Shown piece by piece: positions 55,275-63,805 of a stretch of DNA of 64,000 bases. How positions within the stretch are numbered: the stretch's first letter is position 1; each line of letters starts with the position of its first letter. Origin of the DNA: Rugamonas aquatica. GTDB taxonomy: Bacteria; Pseudomonadota; Gammaproteobacteria; Burkholderiales; Burkholderiaceae_D. A model generated the notes under the pieces. That model was not told where the DNA came from. It ran no database searches and worked only from the letters and a program-made list of their open reading frames with translations. The translations under genes were made by a program, and so were the position numbers. Location of the stretch: NCBI RefSeq assembly GCF_009380215.1, contig NZ_WHUG01000004.1, positions 62,001-126,000 of the forward strand, read 5' to 3'.

Positions 55275-56027
55275 TCAGGCTGGGCCGTTCCAGCGCATGC
55301 GCAGCACGATCCAGTGCGCCAGCAGCCGGTTGAGGATGGCGAAGCCGAGGCCATGGCTGCGCGCCACCCGCTGCTGCATCGCCAGCGCCGGCGACGGCTT
55401 GCCGCCCTTGACCGCGAACAGGATGCGGTTGTTGCCGGCGATGCCGCGGAACCAGCAGATGCGGCCCTGGAAAGTCTCGCGCAGGCGCCGCAGCATGGGA
55501 CCGTACTGCGGATCGTAGCTGAAGATATTGGCCACCATCACGCCGCCCGGCCGCAGCGCGCGGCGGCAATCGGCATAGAAGGCGGCGCTGCCCAGCGCCG
55601 GCGGCAAGCCCTCGGCGTCGAAGCCGTCCACCAGCAGCACGTCGGCGGCGCCGGCCAGGCCGGCCATGTACTCGGTGGCGTCGGCCTGGATGATGCGGAA
55701 GCGGGCGTCGTCGCGCGGAATGGCGAACTGCTCGCGCAGCGCGATGACGTCGGCGCGCAACTCCAGCACGGTGATGCGGCTGTGCGGCAGGTAGCGGTAG
55801 CAGAACTTGGCCAGCGAACCGCCGCCCAGCCCGACCATGACGATGTGTTCGGGCCTGGGATGGAACAGCACGAAGCACATCATCGCCCGTGCGTAGCTGA
55901 GCACCAGATCGTCCGGCCGCGACAGCCGCATCTCGCTCTGGACCATGCCGGGCTGGAATTCCAGCAGGCGTTTGTCGCCGCGCGTGTGGACCTGCGGGCG
56001 GTTGTGAGAGGGGGAAGACGGTGTCAA
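55275..56027 (-). CDS. Spermidine synthase-like (SAM-fold) protein
   Basis: A 250-residue Rossmann-fold protein. VMVGLGGGSLAKFCYRYLPH is the SAM/dcSAM-binding glycine motif, ITVLELRADVIALREQF carries the acidic ribose-binding Glu, and DVLLVDGFDAEGLPPAL has the conserved catalytic-region Asp. These fit the spermidine synthase superfamily. True aminopropyl-transfer residues cannot be confirmed by eye, and many such single genes are of unknown activity. The start is probably TTG 56027; a stop codon lies just upstream in frame, and there is no ribosome site. It converges with the RidA gene. Confidence 0.8.
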   Translation of the reverse strand: MTPSSPSHNRPQVHTRGDKRLLEFQPGMVQSEMRLSRPDDLVLSYARAMMCFVLFHPRPEHIVMVGLGGGSLAKFCYRYLPHSRITVLELRADVIALREQFAIPRDDARFRIIQADATEYMAGLAGAADVLLVDGFDAEGLPPALGSAAFYADCRRALRPGGVMVANIFSYDPQYGPMLRRLRETFQGRICWFRGIAGNNRILFAVKGGKPSPALAMQQRVARSHGLGFAILNRLLAHWIVLRMRWNGPA

Positions 56028-56172
56028 GTGGGCGGTATTGTGGATTTACAGGGTCAATTTATAGTAGCATGCCCGCCAGCGCGCCACATTGCATTTACAG
56101 ACGGAAAAATTGTAGGTACATTGGCGGTAGCACCGGCCAGCCCCTCCGGCGGCCTTCATGGAGACAGATACG

Positions 56173-56448
56173 ATGTTTTTAGACCACCCTACGCTTACCG
56201 CCACCAACAGCTTCACCGAGCCTGACCGCCTGGAGCGGCTGACCCGCGTCTACGGTTACGTGGTGGCGCTGGCCGACATGGCCGGCAAGCAGTCCTTTAT
56301 CGAAAAGGTCAGCCAGATGCACGACCACAAGGGCACGCTGATCGTGTTCTGGCACGACGCGCCTTCCGAGGATGAAAAAGCCTACTTCGCCCAGGCCTGG
56401 GCCAGCAAGATGGGCGACGGCAGCACCAACGTCGAGCACGAGGTCTGA
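56173..56448 (+). CDS. Hypothetical small protein
   Basis: A 91-residue soluble protein. ATG 56173 is preferred because GGAG stands nine bases upstream; the ATG at 56158 would add five residues. The sequence runs FTEPDRLERLTRVYGYVVAL and then KGTLIVFWHDAPSEDEKAYF. No signal or membrane helix. It ends 13 bases before the GGDEF gene and is likely co-transcribed with it. No family recognised. Confidence 0.6.
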   Translation: MFLDHPTLTATNSFTEPDRLERLTRVYGYVVALADMAGKQSFIEKVSQMHDHKGTLIVFWHDAPSEDEKAYFAQAWASKMGDGSTNVEHEV

Positions 56449-56461
56449 CCCGCGGCAGGTC

Positions 56462-57637
56462 ATGGATATAAAAACTTTGGTACTGGCGCTGGCGCTGGGC
56501 AATCTGAGCCTGTGCGCGGCGCTGTCCTTTTTTGAGCAGGAGCGCCGCCGCGCCGGCCTGGCGGCCGCCAGCACCACCTGGGGCATGGCCAAGCAGTTCC
56601 AGGCCGTGGCCTGGGGCTTGCTGTTCCTGCGCGGCACGCTGCCGGACTTCCTCACCATCCCCCTCGCCAACGCCTTGCTGTTCACCGGCTTCGCGCTGGA
56701 CGCCTCCGCCCTGTGGGAGCAGGCCGGCCGCCGCGTCTGGCGGCGCTACCTGCTGCCGGCGCTGGGCGCGGCCATCGGCGTGTTCACCGGCGCCTGGCTG
56801 CTGGACTTGCCGGCCGCCGAGCGCATCGCCATCGCCTCGCTGGTCATCGGCTTCTTCTTCATCGCCGGCGCCGCCGCGCTGGGCCGGAGCTGGAGCGCCG
56901 GCACGCTGCTGCGCCGCTACCTGGTGCTGTCGTCGCTGCTGCTGGCGCTGGCCGTGATGGCGCGCGGCCTGCTGACGGCCTTGCTGCCGGACGGCTGGAG
57001 CTGGGTCAGCCCGGCGCTGATACAGGGCGTCGGCATCGCCGCGCTGTACCTGATGATGCTGGGCAGCGCCTTCGGCTACCTGCTGCTGACCCGCGAGAAG
57101 CAGCAGGCCGAGCTGGACCGCCTGGAAGTGGTGGACGCGCTGACCGACGTGCCGAACCGGCGCGGCTTCTACCAGACGCTGACGCCGTGGATCGCGCTGG
57201 CGCGCCGACCCGGCATGCCGACCTCGCTGATCATCCTCAATCTCGACCATTTCAAGCGCGTCAACGACAACTACGGCCATCCGGTGGGCGACAAGGTGCT
57301 CAAGGCCATGGTCGACGTCTGCAAAAAACAACTGCGCGACAGCGACTTGATGGGCCGCCTGGGCGGCGCCGAATTCGCCATCCAGCTGCCGCGCACCTCG
57401 CTGGAAGACGCCATCATGGTGGCCGAGCGTATCCGCCTGGCCGTCGCCGCGATGCCGGTGAAGGCGGAAAAAGCCGTCATCAACATGACCGCCAGCCTGG
57501 GCGTGACCACCATCCGCGCCGACGACACCACCGTCAGCCTGTTCAAGCGCGCCGACGAGGCGCTGCAGGAGGCCAAGCAGGCCGGCCGCAATCGCGTGGC
57601 CGAAGCGCAGACCGGCGCCGGGGCGCTGGAAGCCTGA
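56462..57637 (+). CDS. Membrane GGDEF-domain protein with degenerate GGAEF motif
   Basis: A 391-residue protein. Six or so N-terminal helices (about residues 5-220) form a membrane sensor. The GGDEF domain (about 230-385) keeps VDALTDVPNRRGFY and ILNLDHFKRVNDNYGHPVGD. The signature reads GGAEF (about 301-305), replacing the third-position Asp/Glu that binds catalytic metal. It is thus probably inactive or altered, perhaps a c-di-GMP or GTP sensor. The start at ATG 56462 has only a weak AGG upstream. Confidence 0.88.
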   Translation: MDIKTLVLALALGNLSLCAALSFFEQERRRAGLAAASTTWGMAKQFQAVAWGLLFLRGTLPDFLTIPLANALLFTGFALDASALWEQAGRRVWRRYLLPALGAAIGVFTGAWLLDLPAAERIAIASLVIGFFFIAGAAALGRSWSAGTLLRRYLVLSSLLLALAVMARGLLTALLPDGWSWVSPALIQGVGIAALYLMMLGSAFGYLLLTREKQQAELDRLEVVDALTDVPNRRGFYQTLTPWIALARRPGMPTSLIILNLDHFKRVNDNYGHPVGDKVLKAMVDVCKKQLRDSDLMGRLGGAEFAIQLPRTSLEDAIMVAERIRLAVAAMPVKAEKAVINMTASLGVTTIRADDTTVSLFKRADEALQEAKQAGRNRVAEAQTGAGALEA

Positions 57638-57685
57638 ATTGCAACAGCCTGTCATCAGCAGGTAACAAACTGCGCTTATCGTGAC

Positions 57686-57691
57686 TATAAT
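57686..57691 (+). promoter_or_regulatory. -10 box of ppx
   Basis: A perfect TATAAT, 69 bases before the ppx start. TAACAA (57663-57668), 17 bases upstream, is a poor -35. One CTGTCAT unit at 57649-57655 recalls a Pho half-site, but no second good copy stands at the right distance. Confidence 0.5.
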
Positions 57692-57759
57692 CATGTAAAT
57701 CGTTTAGTTTGATTCACCCGCGAGCCTTCGTTGCCGTTTGCCGAGAGAGGCTTCCACAT

Positions 57760-59214
57760 ATGTACGCTGCAGTAGATCTGGGTTCCAACAGTTTTCGCCT
57801 CCACATCGGCAAGCATGACGGGGAGGCGATCCGCGTTCTGAAATCCGTGCGCGAGCCTATCCGCCTGGCCGCAGGCCTGGACGACAAAGGCAACCTGACG
57901 CCGGCCGCCATGCAGACCGCGCTGGCCTGCCTGAAAAACTTCCGCGCCGTGCTGGCTGCCTACAAGCTCGATGGTGTGCGCGTGGTCGCCACGTCGGCCA
58001 TGCGCGTGGCGCGCAATTCCGCCTCCTTCCTGCCCGAAGCCGAACTGGCGATCGGCTATCCGATCGAAATCATCTCCGGCGAGGAGGAGGGGCGCCTGAT
58101 CTACATGGGCGTGGCCAACGCGCTGGCGCTGGCCGGCGAGCGCCGGCTGGTGATCGACATCGGCGGCGGCTCCACCGAGCTGATACTGGGGCGCGGCCAG
58201 GAGATCGAGCGGGTCGAATCGTTCAGCGTCGGCACGGTCAAGCAAAGCCTGTCGTTCTTCATCGGCGGGCGCGTCGACGGCCCCTCGTTCGAAGCGGCCA
58301 TCCTGTCGGCCCGCAGCCATTTCGAGGATGCGGCGCCGCCGTATCATCCGCAGTACTGGAAGCAGTGCTACGGCTCGTCCGGCACCGCCCGCACCATCGC
58401 CGACATCATCGTCAAGAACGGCATCGGCCGCGAAGTCAACGCCGAGACGCTGAACGCGCTCAAACAGCGCTTCATCGAATTCGGCCACGTCAGCAAGATC
58501 GAGATGGCCGGCCTGCGCCCGGACCGCGCCAGCACCATCATCGGCGGCCTGGCCATCCTGATAGGCCTGGTGCGCGAGCTCGATATCCCGGTGGTGCAGC
58601 CGATCGAGGCCGGCCTGCGCATGGGCGTGATGTGGGACTTGCACCTGCGTTCGACCAAGCGTGACCGCCGCGAGCAATCGGTGCAGGCCTGCCTGCAGAA
58701 GTTCCACTGCGACGAACGCCGCGCCAACCGCGTGGCCGACGACGCGCTGGCGCTGTACATGCAGACCAAGCCGGCCGGCGACCAGTACGCGCGCCACCTG
58801 TACTGGAGCGCGCTGCTGCACGAAATGGGCATGGTGGTGTCGCACACCGGCTACCACAAGCACGCCGCCTACATGATCGAGAACGCCGACCTGCCGGGCT
58901 TCACGGCGCGCGAGCAGAAGACCATGGCCCGTCTGATCGCCGCCCACAAGGGTAATCTGCGCAAGGTGGCCGACGCGCTGGCCGAGCCGGACTTCACCAA
59001 AGCGGTGGTGGCGCTGCGGCTGGCGGTGCTGTTCATGCACTCGCGCATGGACATCGACTTCACGCTGATCAAGCTGCGCATGAAGAACCGCATCGAACTG
59101 GAAATCCGCCGCGAGTGGATAGGCGATCATCCGACCCTGTCCTACTGGCTGGAAAAGGAGCAGGAGCAGTGGGATGAAGTTGGGGTAGACTTCAGCATAC
59201 GCACCATCGGCTAA
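57760..59214 (+). CDS. ppx: Exopolyphosphatase (Ppx/GppA family)
   Basis: A 484-residue enzyme that releases phosphate from the ends of polyphosphate and may also degrade pppGpp. The actin-like ATPase fold begins AAVDLGSNSFRLHIGKH; the second phosphate motif is VIDIGGGSTELILG, and the catalytic Glu region is IISGEEEGRLIYMG. The C-terminal HD-like half (HLYWSALLHEMGMVVSHTGYHKHA) is also present. Start is ATG 57760 (GAGAGG upstream). It has its own TATAAT box. The usual ppk partner is not in the window. Confidence 0.94.
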   Translation: MYAAVDLGSNSFRLHIGKHDGEAIRVLKSVREPIRLAAGLDDKGNLTPAAMQTALACLKNFRAVLAAYKLDGVRVVATSAMRVARNSASFLPEAELAIGYPIEIISGEEEGRLIYMGVANALALAGERRLVIDIGGGSTELILGRGQEIERVESFSVGTVKQSLSFFIGGRVDGPSFEAAILSARSHFEDAAPPYHPQYWKQCYGSSGTARTIADIIVKNGIGREVNAETLNALKQRFIEFGHVSKIEMAGLRPDRASTIIGGLAILIGLVRELDIPVVQPIEAGLRMGVMWDLHLRSTKRDRREQSVQACLQKFHCDERRANRVADDALALYMQTKPAGDQYARHLYWSALLHEMGMVVSHTGYHKHAAYMIENADLPGFTAREQKTMARLIAAHKGNLRKVADALAEPDFTKAVVALRLAVLFMHSRMDIDFTLIKLRMKNRIELEIRREWIGDHPTLSYWLEKEQEQWDEVGVDFSIRTIG

Positions 59215-59230
59215 ATCTGTTGGGAGGTTT

Positions 59231-60010
59231 ATGAGGAACGACGCCATGCATCGTAGCTGCGCCCGGGTGCTGCTGGCGCTGTCGCTGGCATCGGCATCGG
59301 CCGCCGGCAAGGAAAACGTCTCCCTGTGCTTCGAGCAGCAGGACGTGCTGCCATGGCGCACCGAGAAGCAGGGCGGACTCAATTTCGCCTTGCTGAAGAT
59401 GGTCGAGCAGCGCCTCGATATCCGCTTCGATTATCAAGCCATTCCCTGGAAGCGCTGTCTGGCCGAGTTGAAGTCCAACGCGGTCGACGGCGCTTTCGCC
59501 GTCAGCTACAAGCCGGACCGGCGCGAGCTGGGCGAGTATCCCGGCGGCCAGCAGATCGACGCCAGCAAACGCATGCACATCGACAGCTATGTCGTGATCC
59601 GCAAAAAAGGCAGCAAGGTCGAATGGGATGGCAAGAGCTTCCGCAACCTGGACGGCGCCATCGGCTTCCAGCTGGGCTACTCGGTCGGCGACGTGCTGCG
59701 GGCGCAGAACGTGGAAGTGGACGAGGGCAGCCAGCGCGCCGACGAACTGGCGCGCAAGCTGATCGCCGGCCGCGTGGCGGCCGCCGCCGTGGGCGGCAGC
59801 GACGCCCACGGTTTGATGCGCGGCCCGCTGGCGCCGCAGCTGGAGGAGCTGCCCATCCCCATCATCGAAAAACCGTACTTCCTGATACTCTCGCACGGCA
59901 TGGTGGCGGCGCGGCCGCAGCTGGCGGAGCGCATCTGGCGGGCCATCGAGGAAGCCCGCAACAGCGCCGCCTACAAGAAGCTGGAAGCGGCGGAAGGAGT
60001 CCGTCATTGA
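59231..60010 (+). CDS. Periplasmic solute-binding protein (SBP family 3-like)
   Basis: A 259-residue protein with an N-terminal signal (VLLALSLASASAAGKEN). The type II binding fold is suggested by GGLNFALLKMVEQRLDIRFD, PWKRCLAELKSNAVDGAFAV, IGFQLGYSVGDVLRAQNVEV and RKLIAGRVAAAAVGGSDAHG. No ABC-transporter genes are nearby. Its stop TGA overlaps the hybrid kinase start, so it may feed a signal to that kinase rather than serve transport. GGGAGG stands before ATG 59231. Confidence 0.88.
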   Translation: MRNDAMHRSCARVLLALSLASASAAGKENVSLCFEQQDVLPWRTEKQGGLNFALLKMVEQRLDIRFDYQAIPWKRCLAELKSNAVDGAFAVSYKPDRRELGEYPGGQQIDASKRMHIDSYVVIRKKGSKVEWDGKSFRNLDGAIGFQLGYSVGDVLRAQNVEVDEGSQRADELARKLIAGRVAAAAVGGSDAHGLMRGPLAPQLEELPIPIIEKPYFLILSHGMVAARPQLAERIWRAIEEARNSAAYKKLEAAEGVRH

Positions 60011-62666
60011 TCCGCTGGTCCCGGCGCAGGAGCCGGCCCTGAGCGGCGGCCCGCTGGCCCGCCTGCGCAGCGCATGGCGCCGCAACATCCTGCTGCGGCT
60101 GGGTTTCGGCATCTTCATATCGGTGGCCGTGTCCACCGCGATCTACACCACCTATGTGATGCAGACGCTGAAAAGCGAGGCCGAACAGAATCTGCGCGAA
60201 CGCGCCGAGCGGCTGACGGCGGTGCTGTCGCAGGCGCTGGCGCGGCCGCTGTTCGACATCAACAGCGCCGCCGTCTCCAGCGTGGTCGACGCCTCGGGCG
60301 CCACGCCGGAGGTGCTGGTGCTGCGCGTGCTGGCACCGAACGGCGCGGAGCTGGCCAGCTACGTCTCGCCGCTGCGCGAGCCGGTGGCGGCGATCAAGGT
60401 GCACCGCGACATCAGCTTCAGCGACGCCCGCCGCAGCTATCCGGTCGGCTCCATCGACCTGGCTTTCTCGCGCAAGCAGATCGACCAGGACCTGCGCCGC
60501 CAGATCTACAACACGGTGGCGGCCAACCTGCTGCTGGCGCTGGGCATCGTGCTGTCGATCTTCGTGGTCGGGCGCCGCGCGGCGCGGCCCTTCGCCGACA
60601 TCCAGACCAGCCTGGAAAAACTGACGCGTGGCGAGACCGACATCAAGCTGTCCGGCATCGGCCGCGAGGACCAGGTGGGCCGCCTGTCCGGGGCGGTGCT
60701 GCGCTTCCGCGACACGCTGACCCGCCTGCGCGACGCCGAACACGAGCTGCGGGAGCTGAACCGCGACCTGGAAATGCGCATCGCCACCCGCACGCGGGAG
60801 CTGACCAGCTCCATGCAGCAGCTGGGCGACAGCCAGGCCAAGCTGCAAACCATCGTCGACACCGCGCTCGACGCCGTGGTGCGCATGGACCTGGCGGGTC
60901 GCATCGTCGGCTGGAACACGCAGGCCGAACGCATCTTCGGCTGGAGCCGCGACGAGGCGCTGGGGCTGGCGCTGGACAAGACCATCATCCCGCCGCGCTA
61001 CCGCTATGACCATCGGCGCGGCATGCAGCGCTACATGGCCGGCGGCGGTGGCGGCACCGTGCTCGATGCGCGCATCGAGGTGGTGGCGTTGCGCCGCAGC
61101 GGCGAGGAATTCCCGATCGAACTGGCGATCACCCAGGTCAAGTCGGAGGGGCAGGACAGCTACGAGTTCTGCGCCTTCATCCGCGACATCAGCGACCGCC
61201 GCGAGCGCGAACAGAAGCTGGTGACGGCCAACGTGATGGCGGAGGCGGCCAACATCGCCAAGTCCGAATTCCTGGCCAATATGAGCCACGAGATCCGTAC
61301 GCCGATGAGCGCCGTGATCGGTATGGCCTATCTGGCGCTGCGCACCGAGATGACGCCCAAGCAGCACGACTACATCAGCAAGATCCACCGCGCGGCCTTG
61401 TCGCTGCTGGGCATCATCAACGACGTGCTGGATTTCTCGAAGATCGAGGCGGGCCGGCTGGACATGGAATCCATCCCCTTCGTGCTGGAGGAAGTGCTGG
61501 CCAACGTCTCCAGCGTGACCGCGCAGCGCGCCGCCGACAAGCATCTGCGCTACCTGGTGTCGGTGGCGCCGGACGTGCCGCGCTATCTGGTGGGCGACCC
61601 GCTGCGGCTTGGGCAGGTGCTGATTAACCTGGCCAACAACGCCGTCAAGTTCACGGCCGAAGGCGAGCTGGAACTGCGCTGCGAAGTCCGGCCGGCCGCC
61701 GCGCCGGAGGGCATGGCCACGCTGCGCTTCTCGGTGCGCGACACCGGCATCGGCATGACGCAGCAGCAGAAGGCCAAGCTGTTCCGCGCCTTCAGCCAGG
61801 CCAACGGCTCCACCACCCGCCACTACGGCGGCACCGGTCTGGGGCTGTCGATCTCGCAGCAGCTGGTGCGGCTGATGGGCGGGCGCATCGATGTCGAGAG
61901 CGAGCCGGATCACGGCTCGACCTTCCATTTCGATTTGCAGCTGCCGCTGTCCGATGCGGCCGCCGTGGCGGTGCAGGCGGCCGTGCACCATGGGCCGGTG
62001 GGCGATCTGACGCTGCATGCGTCGCCGCGCCGCGCCGCGCGCGTGCTGCTGGCCGAGGATAGCCCGGACAATCAGGACGTGACGCTGGAGCTGCTGGAGC
62101 TGCAAGGCATCGCGGTGGACGTGGTGGGCAACGGCCGCGAGGCGCTGGACCGCCTGCTGGCCGCCGGCCCCGATACCTACGACCTGGTGCTGATGGACCT
62201 TGGCATGCCGGTGATGGACGGCCATGAGGCCATCCGCCAGCTGCGCCAGGACAGCCGCTTCAACGAACTGCCGGTGATCGCGGTAACGTCGCATGCGCTG
62301 GCCGGGGTGCAGGCGCAGTGCCTGGAGGAGGGCATGCAGGACTACATCGCCAAGCCGGTGGACCCGCAGCGCCTTTACAGCGTGCTGTCGCGGTGGCTCG
62401 GGCTGTCGATGCGGGCGATCCCGCCGCTGCCGCCGCGCGCCGATGGCGGCGTGGTGGAGCCGCGCCAGGCGCTGGCTGAACTGCGGGCGCTGCTGGCGGA
62501 GTTCAGCGGCGACAGCGTCGATTATTTCGGCAGCGTGCGCGCATCGCTGGCGACGCTGTTGCCGCCGGTGACGATGAGCCGCCTGGTCGCGCATATGGAG
62601 CACTACGAATTCGAGGCCGCCGGCAAACTGCTGGCGGCGGTCGCACAGGAACAGGAGGGATCATGA
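60006..62666 (+). CDS. Hybrid histidine kinase (periplasmic sensor-HAMP-PAS-HisKA-HATPase-REC), likely ATT start
   Basis: An 886-residue protein if begun at ATT 60006. AGGAGT stands five bases before that ATT, and the first transmembrane helix (ILLRLGFGIFISVAVSTAIY) needs the upstream codons. The first standard codon, GTG 60123, would cut the helix in half. A periplasmic part (about 65-160), a second helix (LLLALGIVLSIFVVG), HAMP and PAS (DTALDAVVRMDLAGRIVGWN) follow. The phospho-His is in LANMSHEIRTPMSAVIGMAY; the G box is YGGTGLGLSIS. REC has RVLLAEDSPDN and VLMDLGMPVMDGHEA. The stop overlaps the next gene as ATGA. Confidence 0.9.
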   Translation: MDPLVPAQEPALSGGPLARLRSAWRRNILLRLGFGIFISVAVSTAIYTTYVMQTLKSEAEQNLRERAERLTAVLSQALARPLFDINSAAVSSVVDASGATPEVLVLRVLAPNGAELASYVSPLREPVAAIKVHRDISFSDARRSYPVGSIDLAFSRKQIDQDLRRQIYNTVAANLLLALGIVLSIFVVGRRAARPFADIQTSLEKLTRGETDIKLSGIGREDQVGRLSGAVLRFRDTLTRLRDAEHELRELNRDLEMRIATRTRELTSSMQQLGDSQAKLQTIVDTALDAVVRMDLAGRIVGWNTQAERIFGWSRDEALGLALDKTIIPPRYRYDHRRGMQRYMAGGGGGTVLDARIEVVALRRSGEEFPIELAITQVKSEGQDSYEFCAFIRDISDRREREQKLVTANVMAEAANIAKSEFLANMSHEIRTPMSAVIGMAYLALRTEMTPKQHDYISKIHRAALSLLGIINDVLDFSKIEAGRLDMESIPFVLEEVLANVSSVTAQRAADKHLRYLVSVAPDVPRYLVGDPLRLGQVLINLANNAVKFTAEGELELRCEVRPAAAPEGMATLRFSVRDTGIGMTQQQKAKLFRAFSQANGSTTRHYGGTGLGLSISQQLVRLMGGRIDVESEPDHGSTFHFDLQLPLSDAAAVAVQAAVHHGPVGDLTLHASPRRAARVLLAEDSPDNQDVTLELLELQGIAVDVVGNGREALDRLLAAGPDTYDLVLMDLGMPVMDGHEAIRQLRQDSRFNELPVIAVTSHALAGVQAQCLEEGMQDYIAKPVDPQRLYSVLSRWLGLSMRAIPPLPPRADGGVVEPRQALAELRALLAEFSGDSVDYFGSVRASLATLLPPVTMSRLVAHMEHYEFEAAGKLLAAVAQEQEGS

Positions 62667-63040
62667 ACATCAAGAACGGACGGCCGACCATACTGATCGT
62701 CGACGATACGCCGGACAATATCACGCTGCTGTCCAATTTATTGAAGGATAAGTACAACACCAAGGTCGCGACCAGTGGCGCGACGGCGCTGCAGATCGTC
62801 GCCGGCGCACAGGTGGACCTGATCCTGCTCGACATCATGATGCCGGACATGGATGGCTACGAGACTTGCCGCCGCCTGAAGGCCGACCCGCACAGCAGCG
62901 CCATCCCGGTGCTGTTCCTGACCGCTAAAAGCCAGCCCGAGGACGAGGCCACGGGCCTGAGCCTGGGCGCTGTAGATTTCTTACGCAAGCCGGTCAATCC
63001 GGACGTGCTGTTCGCCCGCGTCGCGCTGCATTTGCGCTAG
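62663..63040 (+). CDS. Single-domain response regulator
   Basis: A 125-residue CheY-like REC protein. It has the acidic pair in ILIVDDTPDNITLLSNLL, phospho-Asp in LILLDIMMPDMDGYETC, Thr in LFLTAKS and Lys in DFLRKPVNP. No output domain, so it acts by protein contact or as a phosphate carrier. Its ATG overlaps the kinase stop (ATGA), so it is translated with the hybrid kinase and is its probable partner. Confidence 0.94.
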   Translation: MNIKNGRPTILIVDDTPDNITLLSNLLKDKYNTKVATSGATALQIVAGAQVDLILLDIMMPDMDGYETCRRLKADPHSSAIPVLFLTAKSQPEDEATGLSLGAVDFLRKPVNPDVLFARVALHLR

Positions 63041-63104
63041 AACAAGCAAGAAAAGCGTAAATGATATATATTGTTTATATTGTTGAATTAAAATTGGAGT
63101 TGTT

Positions 63105-63698
63105 ATGAATAAACCTGTCAATGTTCTCGTTAATGGCAAAGCACCTGCGCTGCCGAAAAAACCGGTTGTGAAACCTGCCGCCAAGGCCGCAGCCAAGCCG
63201 GTAGCCAAGGCCGCCGTCAAGCCTGCAGCGCCGAAAGCCGCCGCCAAACCAGCTGCTGCGAAACCGGCGCCAAAGGCCGCCGCCAAGCCGGTCGCCGCAA
63301 AAACCGCGCCGAAGGCCGCAGCGAAACCTGCTGCTGCGAAGGCCGCACCTAAGGCAGCCCCTAAGGCAGCGCCGAAGGCTGCCGCCAAGCCTGCACCTAA
63401 AGCCGCCGTCAAAGCCGCACCGAAGGCCGCAGCCGCCAAACCGGCACCGGTGGACGCAGCCGCCAAGGACAAGGCACGCAAGGAAAAGCTGGTGCGCGAC
63501 AGCTTCACCATGCCGGAGCAGGAATACGCGGTGCTGGGCCAGGTGAAAAAAGCCTGCCTGAAGGCCGGTTTCGAAATCAAAAAGAGCGAACTGCTGCGCA
63601 TCGGCGTCGCGCTGATTAGCCAGATTGACCTTGCCACGCTGCAAAATGTGTTGGCCGGCCTGCCACAACTGAAAACCGGCCGTCCAAAGAAAAGCTAA
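63105..63698 (+). CDS. Histone H1-like Ala/Lys/Pro-repeat protein
   Basis: A 197-residue protein. Residues about 12-125 are low-complexity repeats built from AAKPA, KAAPK and KAAAKP units, like H1 tails and AlgP-type bacterial proteins, so probably binding DNA. A folded C-terminal domain (about 130-197) follows: RDSFTMPEQEYAVLGQVKKA, then KSELLRIGVALISQIDLATL. GGAG stands before ATG 63105. The repeat tract is prone to length change, and its codon-level repetition is visible. No partner gene is evident. A role in chromatin organisation is inferred. Confidence 0.87.
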   Translation: MNKPVNVLVNGKAPALPKKPVVKPAAKAAAKPVAKAAVKPAAPKAAAKPAAAKPAPKAAAKPVAAKTAPKAAAKPAAAKAAPKAAPKAAPKAAAKPAPKAAVKAAPKAAAAKPAPVDAAAKDKARKEKLVRDSFTMPEQEYAVLGQVKKACLKAGFEIKKSELLRIGVALISQIDLATLQNVLAGLPQLKTGRPKKS

Positions 63699-63720
63699 GA
63701 AAAAAACAACACTTCGGCCA

Positions 63721-63760
63721 TTGTCACGGAACTGACACCACCTTGTCATTTTCCTGAAGT
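63721..63760 (+). promoter_or_regulatory. Pho-box-like array (four 7-bp units, 11-bp period)
   Basis: TTGTCAC (63721), CTGACAC (63732), TTGTCAT (63743) and CTGAAGT (63754) are each 11 bases apart. This is the unit length and spacing of PhoB half-sites (consensus CTGTCAT); matches are 5, 5, 6 and 4 of 7. A weak -10 (TACGCT, 63771) lies ten bases after the last unit. It stands 45 bases before the OlsB-like gene. Confidence 0.6.
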
Positions 63761-63805
63761 ATTCGACCGTTACGCTTGCTTCGTCTCCCACAGAAAGGAT
63801 GAAGC

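Noticed and set aside
57649..57666. Pho box before ppx
   Set aside because: Only one unit (CTGTCAT) is good. The next 7-base unit at 11 bases matches 3 of 7, and the -10 is too far away.
59862..62603. 913-codon minus-strand frame opposite the hybrid kinase
   Set aside because: Antisense shadow of a kinase with all motifs intact.
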